Positions 33,759 through 43,528 of a stretch of 64,000 nt of DNA are shown here, piece by piece (position 1 is the stretch's first letter; each line of letters starts with the position of its first letter). The notes beneath the pieces were generated by a model, which made no database searches, was not told the DNA's origin, and saw only the letters and a program-made list of their open reading frames with translations. Made by a program: the position numbers and the translations under genes. Source of the stretch: Cyanophora paradoxa (Eukaryota > Glaucocystophyceae > Cyanophorales > Cyanophoraceae); assembly GCA_004431415.1 (NCBI GenBank), contig QPMI01000162.1, positions 1 through 64,000 on the forward strand. The letters run 5' to 3'.

Positions 33759-33760
33759 TA

Positions 33761-33976
33761 GCGCCGGCCGCCCCGGCCCGCCGCGCCCGGCCGCCGGCCC
33801 GGCCGGGCGCCGCCGGGCCGGGGCCGCCCGGCCGCCCGGGCCCCGGGCCGGGGGCCGGCGGGGCCCGGGCCCCGGCCGCGGGGGCCGGCCGGGGGCCCGG
33901 CCCGGCCGGGCCGCCCGGAGGCCGGGGGCCGGCGGGGGCCGCGGCCGGGCCCGGCGGCCGGGCCGCCGGGCCGGCG
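33761..33976. repeat. near-pure G/C block
   Basis: In 216 bases only one base (an A at 33919) is not G or C. The sequence is irregular CCGG/GGCC/GGGCC words without a fixed period, abutting the MITE end. Open frames through it (Pro/Gly/Ala only) are compositional. Confidence 0.85.
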
Positions 33977-34690
33977 AATCACTGAGTCATAATACTGTCA
34001 TATGCATGATTCATGAATCGGCGGCGATATATAAATCGATCGGAACCGGGATCGCTACTATTCGCTAGCGCAACTTGCGGCGAAGTCCAGCAGAACGTTT
34101 CGATCACACAAACTTTGAAATCAATTCCTGGCGGTGATGAACAACGATTAGTCAAGGTTACGAGTGAACCGATTGGGCTAGATTATAGCCTAGATACTAT
34201 GAAATAGATGAATGTGATGGAAACTTTAACCGTTGCACGTGACTTTGAGTCCGTAATTGAAAAAGGGGAAATTGGGGAATTTGAACGGTTGAACGGAACA
34301 ACTTGCAATTGAACCGGCCGGCAGCGATTGTTACAACTCAGTTGAACTCACAATGAATTTATAGCACTTCGAACTTCGAAGAAAATGCGGTTGCCCCGAT
34401 GACGCGATCGCGGGTTGCAAAAGGCTTGTAATCATTGTGGTACTGATTATAACCCCTGAACCGTAACAACTACTAGTAGTCGGGAGTACTAGTCAGCGGC
34501 GCGGAGGGGGCGGGAGGGGGGGCGGGATGGGTGGCGGAGGGGCCGGGGGGGCGGGAGGCAGGGCGGCGCGGGAGGGGCCGGCCGGGCCCGGGGGAGGGGG
34601 ATCGGAATTCGAAGGGGAGCTAGGGGGAATTCGATCTTGAGGCCTTGCGCATGCATATGCAGAAAGAATTCGCACTGCGGCGCCGGCAGC
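33977..34690. other. intergenic, AT-richer then G-rich
   Basis: 33977-34480 is comparatively AT-rich with no protein-like frame. From 34490 to 34620 it turns G-rich. An ORF of 64 residues at 34013 is not recognised. This is the likely promoter region of the gene starting at 34692, but no clear TATA box is seen. Confidence 0.4.
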
Positions 34691-34691
34691 G

Positions 34692-35867
34692 ATGGCGCAA
34701 CCGCAGCAGCAGCTGTACGAGCAATACTATATATATATACTATATATGATATCACAGTCTGCAGCAGAGGGGGTAGTGCACGCACTTCGTTCGCTGCGCC
34801 TGAGCAACGGGGTGGTCAAGTGGCAGCCATGGCGTACGTATACCAGCAGCCCCAGACTTACGAGCAGTATTACCCGGGCGCGCCTGCAGCACCGCGTGCG
34901 CCAATCGCGACTCGGCGGCGTTTTCGCGCGCGGGTCGTGGCAGAATCGCGCCTCGAGCTCAGCTGCAGATTTCGAGCAGGTCAGGCGGCGTCTTCCCAGG
35001 GCGTCTACAGCTACGGGACGCCTTACAGCGTCCGCCGCCAATTCTGCTTGCAATTGCGTTTTAAGAGGCGCTCGCACGCTTCTTATACACGCGCGCAGCA
35101 GCAAACGATCTACGGGCGCCCTGCGGGCGCCTACGAGCACGGTGCGCTCCAGTTTCCTCGCCTTCAACGCATCGCCCGCGTTGAGGAGCCGCGATCGCGA
35201 AATTCGACGAGTTCATGCTCACGGGAGCATCGGATTCCGACCACCGCGCGCGCGCAGGCCCGAGCCCGTACACGAGGACGGTGCAGACAACTACGCAGAC
35301 TTCCACGTACGGCCCCGCGCGCGGATACGGGGCGCAGTACGGCCAGGTGCTTTTTCGCGGTGTTTCCAGTTCAGCTGCTGCGCGCGGCCTCGCGATCGAT
35401 CTCTCGCGACATCGATATCTTTCTCATGATTGTGATCATGATCAGATCCCTGCGGGCGGATCGTACTCGCACGGCCCCTACAGCTACTACCAGGTCGTCG
35501 CCCTGCCCGCGCGCGATCGATATATATCCCCTCCCGCGAAATCCGCGATTTCGACGCCCGGGGCGAGATTCGAATTTGATTCCGCAGGACCCGTACTACA
35601 GCGGGGCGCCGGCGCCGCTCCCGCAGGGGCACCGCCACGGCTCGCACGTGAAGCCGGGCCTCAGCGGGGCGGCCGTCGGCGGCATCTTCGGCGGCATCCC
35701 GGGCGCCCTCATCGGCGCGCGCCCGCGCGCCGGATCGAATTCGACGCCCGCCGGATCGGTTTTGACGCTTTTAAATTTTCGGCGCAGGCGGCGTGGCGGG
35801 GGACCTGGGGGGGCGCTGGCACGCCTCGCGCTCCCACGGGGAGGACCCCTACAAGCGCCGCTACTAG
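34692..35867 (+). CDS. Tyr/Gln-rich protein with C-terminal glycine zipper, about seven exons
   Basis: The start MAQPQQQLYEQYY is followed, after short introns, by AYVYQQPQTYEQYYPGAPA, SSQGVYSYGTPYSV, QQQTIYGRPAGAYEHG and PYTRTVQTTTQTSTYGPARG. Then come GGSYSHGPYSYYQ and PYYSGAPAPLPQGHRHGSHV. The end is a glycine zipper (LSGAAVGGIFGGIPGALIG) and GEDPYKRRY before TAG at 35867. Exon edges carry AG acceptors (before IPAGGSY and DPYYSG) and GT donors (after GYGAQYGQ). Such low-complexity Tyr/Gln/Gly proteins may coat membranes or phase-separate, and glycine zippers pack membrane helices. The function is unknown. Two TGTAAATAAAT words follow at 35939 and 36076. Confidence 0.65.
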
Positions 35868-35938
35868 CTATAGTTGCGACGACCTCGTCATTCGATCTGG
35901 AGCCGCCTGGGCCCGCGAGTCCCCGGAGTTCCGCGGCG

Positions 35939-36086
35939 TGTAAATAAATTTAAATGCCGCGATGATTCTGCTGTATATAATGCCACCCGGAAGCGCCCCT
36001 GCAAGCTGCACAGCCAACTGTGGCCTAGTAGGACATGCCGATCGCGATGACATGCCAAGTTCCGCGGCGCCGGCGTGTAAATAAAT
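35939..36086 (+). promoter_or_regulatory. duplicated TGTAAATAAAT, possible poly(A) signals
   Basis: CGCGGCGTGTAAATAAAT ends at 35949, and a similar GCCGGCGTGTAAATAAAT ends at 36086, after the stop at 35867. TGTAA is the poly(A) signal of green algae, and AATAAA-like words overlap it. The duplication may come from a local copy of the 3' end. Confidence 0.35.
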
Positions 36087-36177
36087 GGCATGACTTTCAG
36101 TGATGATTCCGCTCCCGAGACATTGCGGGGGCGGGGGAGAGCCCTTCGGCTCGCAGTTCCGGTCGCGGGGTACGGGA

Positions 36178-39100
36178 TCACGGGTTGACGTCCTCCACTC
36201 GGCTCCGCTTCCGATCCCTGCGGGGCGATTTCTCGTCAGCCCATCGCAAGGCCAGATGATCGACGGGGCAAATCGATGTCGGGGCGGCGCACGGGGCAGC
36301 GTCCGCCGGGTCGGGCGTGGGCGGGAGGGGCGCCGCCGCGGCCGATCCCAGCTTCATCTCGATGAAGAACCTGTGCAGGGGGGTAGACGAATCAAACGGC
36401 AAAGGGGGACGGAGGGGGAGGGGGGTACGGCTCACTCCTCGAGGGTCTTGACGGCGACACCGGGCGAGGGCACGGCGGCGCGGGCCTGCGGGCCGTTCAG
36501 GTGGGTACACTCGCACGGGGCGGCGCGGGCAGGGAGGGGGGTACCGCGGTGAGGGCGGTGTCGCGGGCGGACGCGTCCTGCACCACGGCGAAGGCGCTGT
36601 GCTCGTCCTGCGACGAAGATCGTATCCGAAGGAGTCAGGATCAGGAGGGCGGGAGAAGACGGAGGGAAGGGGGGGGGGGAAGGGGTAGAGGGATTCGCAC
36701 GATGCGCATGATGCGGACGGAAGCACCGGACTCGGAGAAGAGCTGCGGGGGGCGTCAACGACGGGGGGAGGGGGGGGGGGGAAGAGAGAGAGGAGGGGGG
36801 TACCTGGACGACGTCGCCGTTCGTGTAGTCCGAGGGGAGGCCCCCCACGTGGAGTACCCCGCCCTTCTCCAGAAGCTGGTCATCTCCTGCGGACGAAGCG
36901 AGCTGTAGAGATGTAGAGAGAGGCGGGAAGAGAGGGGGGGGGGAGAGCAGAGGGGTACCGGCGAGGTTCATTGCGAAGAGGGAGCGGATGAGGTTCAGCC
37001 GGTTCTCGGCCGCCTGATGAGATGGGTAAGGGAAAGTCAGCCGAACGAGAACGGGGGGTACAGGCGCACCGCGCGGAACTCCTCGGGGGCGAACTCGGCC
37101 GAGAGCTTCGCGAACACCGTACCCGTCATGAAGGCGTCGTACCTGGGATGGGCGGAGCGGGGGGTACTCAGCTTCGGCAGAGCTCCATTTTCTTTCAAAG
37201 CGGAGAGAACAAACGGGTACCCGGCCTCGTGGGGGAGGGCGGCGGCGGCGGCGTTGGGCTCTGCCGGAGACCCGTCGGCGCAGAGGTAGCGGTCGAAGCC
37301 GGGCGCGAGCCGGACGAGGGCCTACCCCGCCCGCCCCGCCCCAGACCCCGGTCAGCTCCAAGCCCGATCTATGAAAGCTATAGCTTGTCTCAGGCATCCC
37401 CCTAAGCGTTCCAGTCGCCAGATTGTAGACTTTGATTGTCTTCTTCTTTTCCCCAAGTTTAGATCCGCACCGTGGTGGAGCCCCGGACGGTGTCGTGGAG
37501 ATCGCCCAGCGATGTGCCTGCCCCAGGAAGGAAGGCCGGGGGGGCGGCGGCGTCATGATCAGGGAACTAAGGGGGCGGAAAGGATTTGCGCGGGATTCGA
37601 ACCGGAGCGGAAGCGCGCCGGCTGCGCCGCGAAGAGGTCCGACGTCGCTATGAACTTCGTGTCGTACACCTGGAGGGGGTACGGGGTAAGAAGCAAAAGG
37701 AAGGGTAGAGAGGAAAGGGGGGCAGGTGGGGCATGCCTGGGGGAAGAGCGAGTTAAGGGACGCCTTGAAGGCCGGCAGCTCCTCCGGCAGCGGGCCCTGG
37801 GTACAGATCGATCAGCGACGGAGGGTGGGGGTACGCTCTTCATGTACCCCCCTCACCTCGAAGTGGGAGTACAGGAACAGAAGGTCGTAGAGGCAGTTGT
37901 GGCCGATGAGGGGTAGACGGGAGGCCGCCAGGGCGCTGGATAGGAGGGGTACGGGACGGAACGTCGACGTCAGCGCTTCCGACGGCGAGCTCCGTTCGCA
38001 TCTTGGAAAACAAAAAGAAGCGGCGCACGTGAAGATGCGGCGGAAGCCCCGGCGGGCGTCGAACTCGCGCTGCCGCTCCTCTTCCTAGGAGGCGCGGCTC
38101 GTGATCAGCTCTATGCTCTTGAGCTTGTCGAGAAGGCGAGCGAGCTGGGTCGGGCGGGACGAGGCGGCGGGCACCTCGCGGCGGGCCCGCTCGGCCTTCT
38201 CCTCGTCGGTGAGGCGAAGCACGGCGATCTAAGAGAGAGCGCGCGCGTGAGAAGGAGAGCTAAGAGAGCGCAGGGAAAGCTTAAACGGGGCGCGCCTGCT
38301 TGCGAGAGGGGTTGTTGGGATCCGGGGCCCGCGACTCGGCGATCGTGTCGGGGTCCACCTCCCGCAGCGCCTGCGCCCGGCCCCGCCCCGCCCGGGGCGG
38401 CGCGTCAGGACCCGGATCTAAATATTGAAGGAGGGCAGCTAGGCGGTTGAAGCTTGGGGGGCCCGCCCGGCCCCGCCCGGGGCGGCGCGTTAGGCCCCGG
38501 ATTTAGATATAGAAGGGGTAGAGAGGAATCTAGGGATCCAAGGAATCGGGGCGAGGGTCGATCTAGAACTGCGAGGGATCCGGCGCGCCCCTCCGGGGCG
38601 ACCGAGCAGGGCCCCTTCCTTCGCGCTTCGCTCGCACCTAATATAGAAGGGGGAGAGAGGACCCGGATCTAAATATAGAAGGGGGAAAGAAGGGGAATCG
38701 GAGCGAGGGTCGACCTAGGAATGCGAGGGATCCGGGGCATCGGAGCAGGGCCCCTTCGTTCGCACTTCGTTCGCGCCTCGCTCGCACCTGGTAGAGGGCG
38801 GCGCGGAGGAAGGCGTTGCACTCCGGGAAGACCATCTCCCGGGGGTTCACCGGCGCCGCGGGCGAGGCCGAGGCGGGGGCGGCATCGCCGGCATCCGAGG
38901 CCGCCTCCGGGGGCGGCGGGGGGGGCGGCTCGGGGGGCGGGGCCCCGGACTCGAGGGCCGCGACCTGCTCCCGCCACGCCTTGTAGTCTGCGGCGGAGGG
39001 AGGGGCGTCAGCGTTGCGGAAACGAGGGAAGGCACTAAGCTCAAGAATCTAGTGAGCACTCCGGTGAGATAAGAACGGCTGCGCTTGTGGGGCGCGGCCC

Positions 39101-40471
39101 TGCCCACCGGCAAGGCACTTGTCAAGGAACTGCTGGTCGGTGGGGCGCGTCAGCACCACCGGCCGCCGGTTCGCCGTGTAGTCCGCCTGCGGTCGATCGA
39201 CGGCGAGGGAGGGGCCGCTCAGAGACTCAAGGGCCGCTCAGAGGGGAGGGGCGGGCGGGCGCGGGGGCCGGGCGCGCCCAGAGGTGCTTGCGCAGGGCCT
39301 CCTCGCCGGGACGATCCACGTACGGCACGCCCTGCCAGAGGGGGAGGGGGGGGGGGAGGGGGGGGGCGGAGGAATCAGAGGGGTACGCGCAGTGCGCGCT
39401 GGCCGTAGGCCTAGAAAGCAAGGATAGGAAGCGGGGGCGGGGCGGGGCGCGGGAAGAGTCGCCTTCTAGGCTCCTCTGGACGGGCGGACGGGCGGGGGTG
39501 GGGGGGAGGGGGGGTGCGGGGGGGTACGGGCGCACGTCGTACATCCACCTGTTGAAGTCCATCTTGTAGCGCTTGTTGAACTCGATGGCCCCTGTCTCCA
39601 GCACGAGCTTCGGGTTCCGGCCCCCGAACTGCGGGCAAGGTCCAGGGCGGCCCGGGCGGGCGGGACGGGGCGGGAATGGGCGGGCGGGGGGTACGGGTAC
39701 GGGCGCACCTCCTCGGGGAATACGAAGAAGTTGTAGGGGCGGGCAACGAAGGCGCGCCGCGGGGCGGGCGGGGCGGGCGGCGCGGCCTCCCCGCCCTCCG
39801 AGGCCGGGGCCGGGGCCGGGGTCGGGGGCACGGGCTCCTCGTGGAAGAGGCACACGCCGACCTGGGCGAATGCCTCGAGTCAAGCTTGAGCAGGCGCGAG
39901 CCGTGCAAGGGACGCTGGCGCTTCCCGAGGCCAAAGCTTAAGTGTCCTACAGCTATAGCTAAGCTTTTCTAAGCAGGAAACCGCGCGGAAAAGGGGACCC
40001 GCACCTGAATGATCGCGTACGTACTCGCCACCTGCGCGAGCGTGCGCCGTGCGGTGAGCCACAGCGCAAGCGGGCGTCGCACGCAGGCGGGCGCCATCCA
40101 GCGGCCGGGGCCTGAGCGGGGCGGGCGCGTCCCCGGCGCGCGGAGCGGACCTGGCGGTTCTTCCTGTAGCGCGCGGCGGTCGAGTCGTCCACAACCTCCT
40201 CGCCCGCCTTCGTCAGCGGCCGGATCCCCTGCGCTCCACCGCTCGCGCAAGCCGGAAGGGCTCCCGGCGGCGCGGGGCGCGCCGCGGGCGCACTGTCATC
40301 TCCTCGTCGATCGCTACGAAGGTCGCACTCGGCAGCAGCGACTCGATCTGCGTGCGCGCGCGTCGTGCCGGCTCATGATCAGCGCTCCTGTCATGGCTCC
40401 GCAGCTGCGGCCCGCGGGGGAGACCCCACCTCGCGAGCGACGCTCTCGAAGTTGTGCTTGGTCACGTCCAT
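36178..40471 (-). CDS. PARN-like poly(A)-specific ribonuclease (deadenylase), many exons
   Basis: The start MDVTKHNFESVARE joins, across intron 40348-40429, to IESLLPSATFVAIDEEMT, the PARN/CAF1 exonuclease motif I with its Asp and Glu. Then in order come GIRPLTKAGEEVV, DDSTAARYRKNRQ, VASTYAIIQ, VGVCLFHEE, PYNFFVFPEE, LETGAIEFNKRYKMDFNRW, GVPYVDRPGEEALRKHLW and MVFPECNAFLRAALYQ. GFRRIF and LPLIGHNCLYDLLFLYSHF (motif II Asp), VYDTKFIATSDLF, then HEAG joined to YDAFMTGTVFAKL (motif III) follow. The end is NRLNLIRSLFAMNLAG and an RRM-like GGVLHVGGLPSDYTNGDVVQ. The last exon has a basic tail (RRDRKRSRVEDVNP, stop at 36178). PARN removes poly(A) tails 3'-5' in nucleus and cytoplasm. All catalytic residues appear present. 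It diverges from the VPS9 gene. Confidence 0.92.
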
Positions 40472-40836
40472 CGCTTGCGCTGGCGTAGCGAAGAAGGATC
40501 TGCGCGGGCGGCTGGCGAGGGCGGCTGACGCGGGCCTTCGCCTGGCGGCTGTGGGGAGCCTGAAGCCGAAGAAGCTGGTGCTGCAGCTGCCGACGACCCG
40601 CCTGCTAACGTGCAGCAGGCCGGTGCAAGCAAACATCCGCCGACGGGTACGTGTATACAGCAGCGACGCGCGGTCGATGGGCCGGTCGAGGGGGGCGGCG
40701 AGGTCGACAGACCCGCGGCCGAGGTGCGCGAGTCGCTTTGCCGCAGGCGCCGCAGCGCCGCAGCCCGCCCCAGCCCTGACTTCAAATGCCGCCGCCGCCA
40801 GGATCCTCATCTCGCCGCGCCGCTATTCTGGAATCT
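40472..40836. promoter_or_regulatory. shared intergenic region between divergent PARN and VPS9-domain genes
   Basis: The start codons of the two genes are about 365 bases apart and point away from each other. The GC-rich interval contains CAGCAGGCCGGTGCAAGC (40611) and other short words but no clear TATA box. Open frames through it are on both strands and carry no domain. A bidirectional promoter is inferred from the geometry. Confidence 0.4.
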
Positions 40837-41684
40837 ATGACCAGTTCTGCATTGCACACTCACAGGATGACGTCGCCCTCCGAGAAGCGATCGGTGCGTC
40901 CCGCGCGCGCGGGAGAGCGAGCGAACTTGAACGGCCGGGGCGTGGCTGAGGGCGGCGTGCGGCGGCGCGCGAGCCTCCGACGGCCTCTCACGACATCCGT
41001 CTCGTGCAGCGTGCCTGGAGGCCGAGGAGGGCCACGCGGATGCCTTCGTCGCGCAGTGCAGTCGGAAGATGAAAGAGGCGCTCGCGGGGCGCGCCCCAGA
41101 GGTGCTCGTCGGCGCAGTGGATTCCTTCGGGTGCGGCGACCGCCCGCTCGCTCGCCCGCCGACGCCGACGCCTGCGGGCCGGGCGGAGCAGGACGCTCTC
41201 GGACTCCGTCTTCCCGACGCACAAGGCGATGGCTGTGACGGAGACGTGCCGCCGCATCTGCGAGGCCGTCGCAAGGGTCGTGGAGGAGCGGCAGCGCAGC
41301 ACCGGCGCCGCCGCCGCCGCCGCCGCACCCCCCTTTGCGCAGGAGCCGCCGGCGCCCCCGCCGCCCGACTGGCCGTCGACGCCCCCGCGGCAAGTGCGGG
41401 AGTCGCCCGTCAGGTGGGCTCAAAGCCTTCGCTCGCGGGCGCCGGGGGCCGCCCGCCCACGCCTCTTTCGCCGCAGCCGTTCGAGCAGCGGCTCGACGGA
41501 GGCGGGGGCCCCCGGGGAAGTCCACCTCGATGACCACTACTTTAGGCCTGTACCCCCTCCCACCCCAGCCCCCTCGTCCTCTGACTTGCGCCGCAGCGTG
41601 CGGAAGCCGAGGCGGCACACGGTGGCCGGGCCCGCGGATGGGGCGGATGCCCCGCGGCCGCCCCCAGGCCGCGCGTCCGAGGGC

Positions 41685-41715
<31 letters not shown>

Positions 41716-42904
41716 ACGGAAAGCACGAGGGGCCGCGGGCGTACGGGGCGGATCGGGAGCCGCCGGCAGCGGAGGCGAACGTGGCTCCGAACGGAGGAAC
41801 CCCGAAGGCGAACGGGGCCCTGAACGGGAACGCGGCGGCGGCGGCGGCGGCGCCCCACGAGCCGCCGAAGACTCCGGAGCGGAAGCAGTCGCCGGAGCCG
41901 GCGACGCCGGAGGCCGCGGCGTGGACGCCGGGCGGGGCGGGGCGGGGGCGGCGCGACGCCCTCCCGCCTTCTCTTCTCCGCCTGCGCCGCGGCGGCGGTG
42001 GCCGCCGCCGCGACGGGCGCCGCCGCGGCCGGCGTCGCCGCAGCCGTCGCCGTCGCCGCGACGCAGGTCCGTCCGCCCGCGGCTTCGGATCCGGCTCGCC
42101 CCGCTCCCTTCCCTCTGACCCTTCCGCGCAGTTCGTGGCCTCGGTCCGGTCCCCCTCCGAAAAGGCAGGCGCCCGCCTGCCGCCCCCGTCCCCCTCCCAG
42201 CGCCGCTGCACCGCCGAGGTCCGTCCGCCGCCTCGAATCCCCGCCGGCCCTCTTCGCCTGCCCTGACGCGGTACCCCCCTCCCAAGGACGAGGAGGCCGC
42301 TCAGTTCGAGGGGCAGGCGGCCCGCTGCGTCACCAGCGACGACCTGGTAGCCCCCGCTTTTCTATGTTTCAGTACCCCCAGTCCTGACCGCTGCCCCTCA
42401 AACCAGGTACCCCTTCTCGCGCTCGCCATCGTCCGCGCCGGCGCCGTCCGCTGCCGGAACCTGCGCGCCCAGGCGAAAGATCCTGAACCCCATCCGCGGC
42501 CCCGTACCCCCTGACCCCGTCCTCCCCCCCAGCTGGCGTACGTGCAGCATTTTCTGGCCGAGGCCGATCTCTGCGGTACCCCCCCTCGCCGCCCCTGCTC
42601 TACGTACCCCTCTCACCCCCGGGGTACAGGGCAACACGGGTTCTGCCTGGCGACGCTGGAGGGGGCCATCGCGTGCCTGATGGTGGGCTCGGCTCCGCTC
42701 GGGTCCCTCTCTCGCCTTCGCGCGCCGCTCCTGAGTTGGCGTACCCAGGCTGCGTACCACCAAGTCCTGGAGAGGAGGGGCGAGGCTTCGCCCAAGTCGG
42801 AGTTAGAGGCGGCGCCAAGGGGCGGGGCGCCGACGGTGGCGGCCGTCCCCGCAGCGTCGGGGGCGCCGGCAGCAGCTGCAGGATTGAGGCCAGGCCGAGG
42901 GTAG
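40837..42904 (+). CDS. VPS9-domain protein, probable Rab5-family GDP/GTP exchange factor
   Basis: The start is the ATG at 40837 or, in the same frame, 40867 (MTSPSEKRS). Exon EEGHADAFVAQCSRKMKEAL ... VLVGAVDSFG joins TLSDSVFPTHKAMAV across an intron near 41135-41195. A long Ala/Pro-rich low-complexity region follows (41290-42250). The VPS9 core is split over four exons: ARCVTSDDL, VPLLALAIVRAGAVRCRNL, LAYVQHFLAEADLC and GQHGFCLATLEGAIACLMVG. This is the family pattern in which DDLLPLL, FIxxF and GxxGYxLTxLxxA segments contact Rab5. The intron before LAYVQHF has a GC donor (CAG|GCGAAAG). VPS9 proteins activate Rab5/Vps21 on early endosomes. The N-terminal exon join and the last exon after 42690 are unsure. 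Confidence 0.72.
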
Positions 42905-43528
42905 TCTCTTTTGACTAGCATAATCGATCTTTCTACTAGTTAGGATGCTCACCTAGACAGGCCTTCTTTCAATGTTGCATGCGCAGCTCGATCTAGATCT
43001 AGATAATGCTGACGCAGTGCTGATATCGATTCTACGGCATCGAGGCCCCGAGGCGGCGATCGCTTGCGTACACATCTAGATCTACAGGAAGATCTTGCAA
43101 TCGAAAGCTGGCCGAGTCGCGAAGCTTTAAGCTGCGGCGTTCACGTTAACGTTCGCCGAGTACTAGTGCGCGCACCGGCGCCCGGCGCCGGCTGCTCGGC
43201 GGCGGCGTCTTCGACGATGTGCGCGAACGCCATGCGCTTTGTCCAGTGTCGACGTCGACGTCGAACAAAGCTAGCGACGCCAGCCCAAGCCCAGCCGGGC
43301 CAGCCGCTGGTGGGGGGTACAGACCTCGACTAGCGAGCGCAACAGCATTTCGGCCGGGAGAGCGGAGCGGGGCTTTGCAGCCGCGTAGTTTGCCCTTAGC
43401 TAACGACTTAATCCGGATTCTGTACCTTCTGGGCGCCCCGCCTGCACTCCGAAGTCGGTACACGGTGCACGGAGTCGGCGACGTGGCAGGCGCTGTAGGC
43501 GCGCAGAGCTGGCTGGACCGGTGCCTGC
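42905..43528. other. intergenic region
   Basis: No domain is recognised on either strand. The region is AT-richer between 42905 and 43100 with AGATCTAGAT words. It may include the promoter and first exon of the LRR gene. Confidence 0.4.

Noticed and set aside
33740-33985. Pro/Gly/Ala ORFs on both strands
   Set aside because: They arise from a block with a single non-G/C base and carry no information beyond composition.
37570-37620. Another GGTTCGAATCC box suggesting a tRNA
   Set aside because: The arms do not pair and no D-arm or anticodon arm is visible at the right distance; it is within a PARN intron region.
41537-42285. Minus-strand Arg-rich ORFs opposite the VPS9 gene
   Set aside because: They are antisense of the Ala/Pro-rich linker; the plus strand carries the exons with splice-supported homology.
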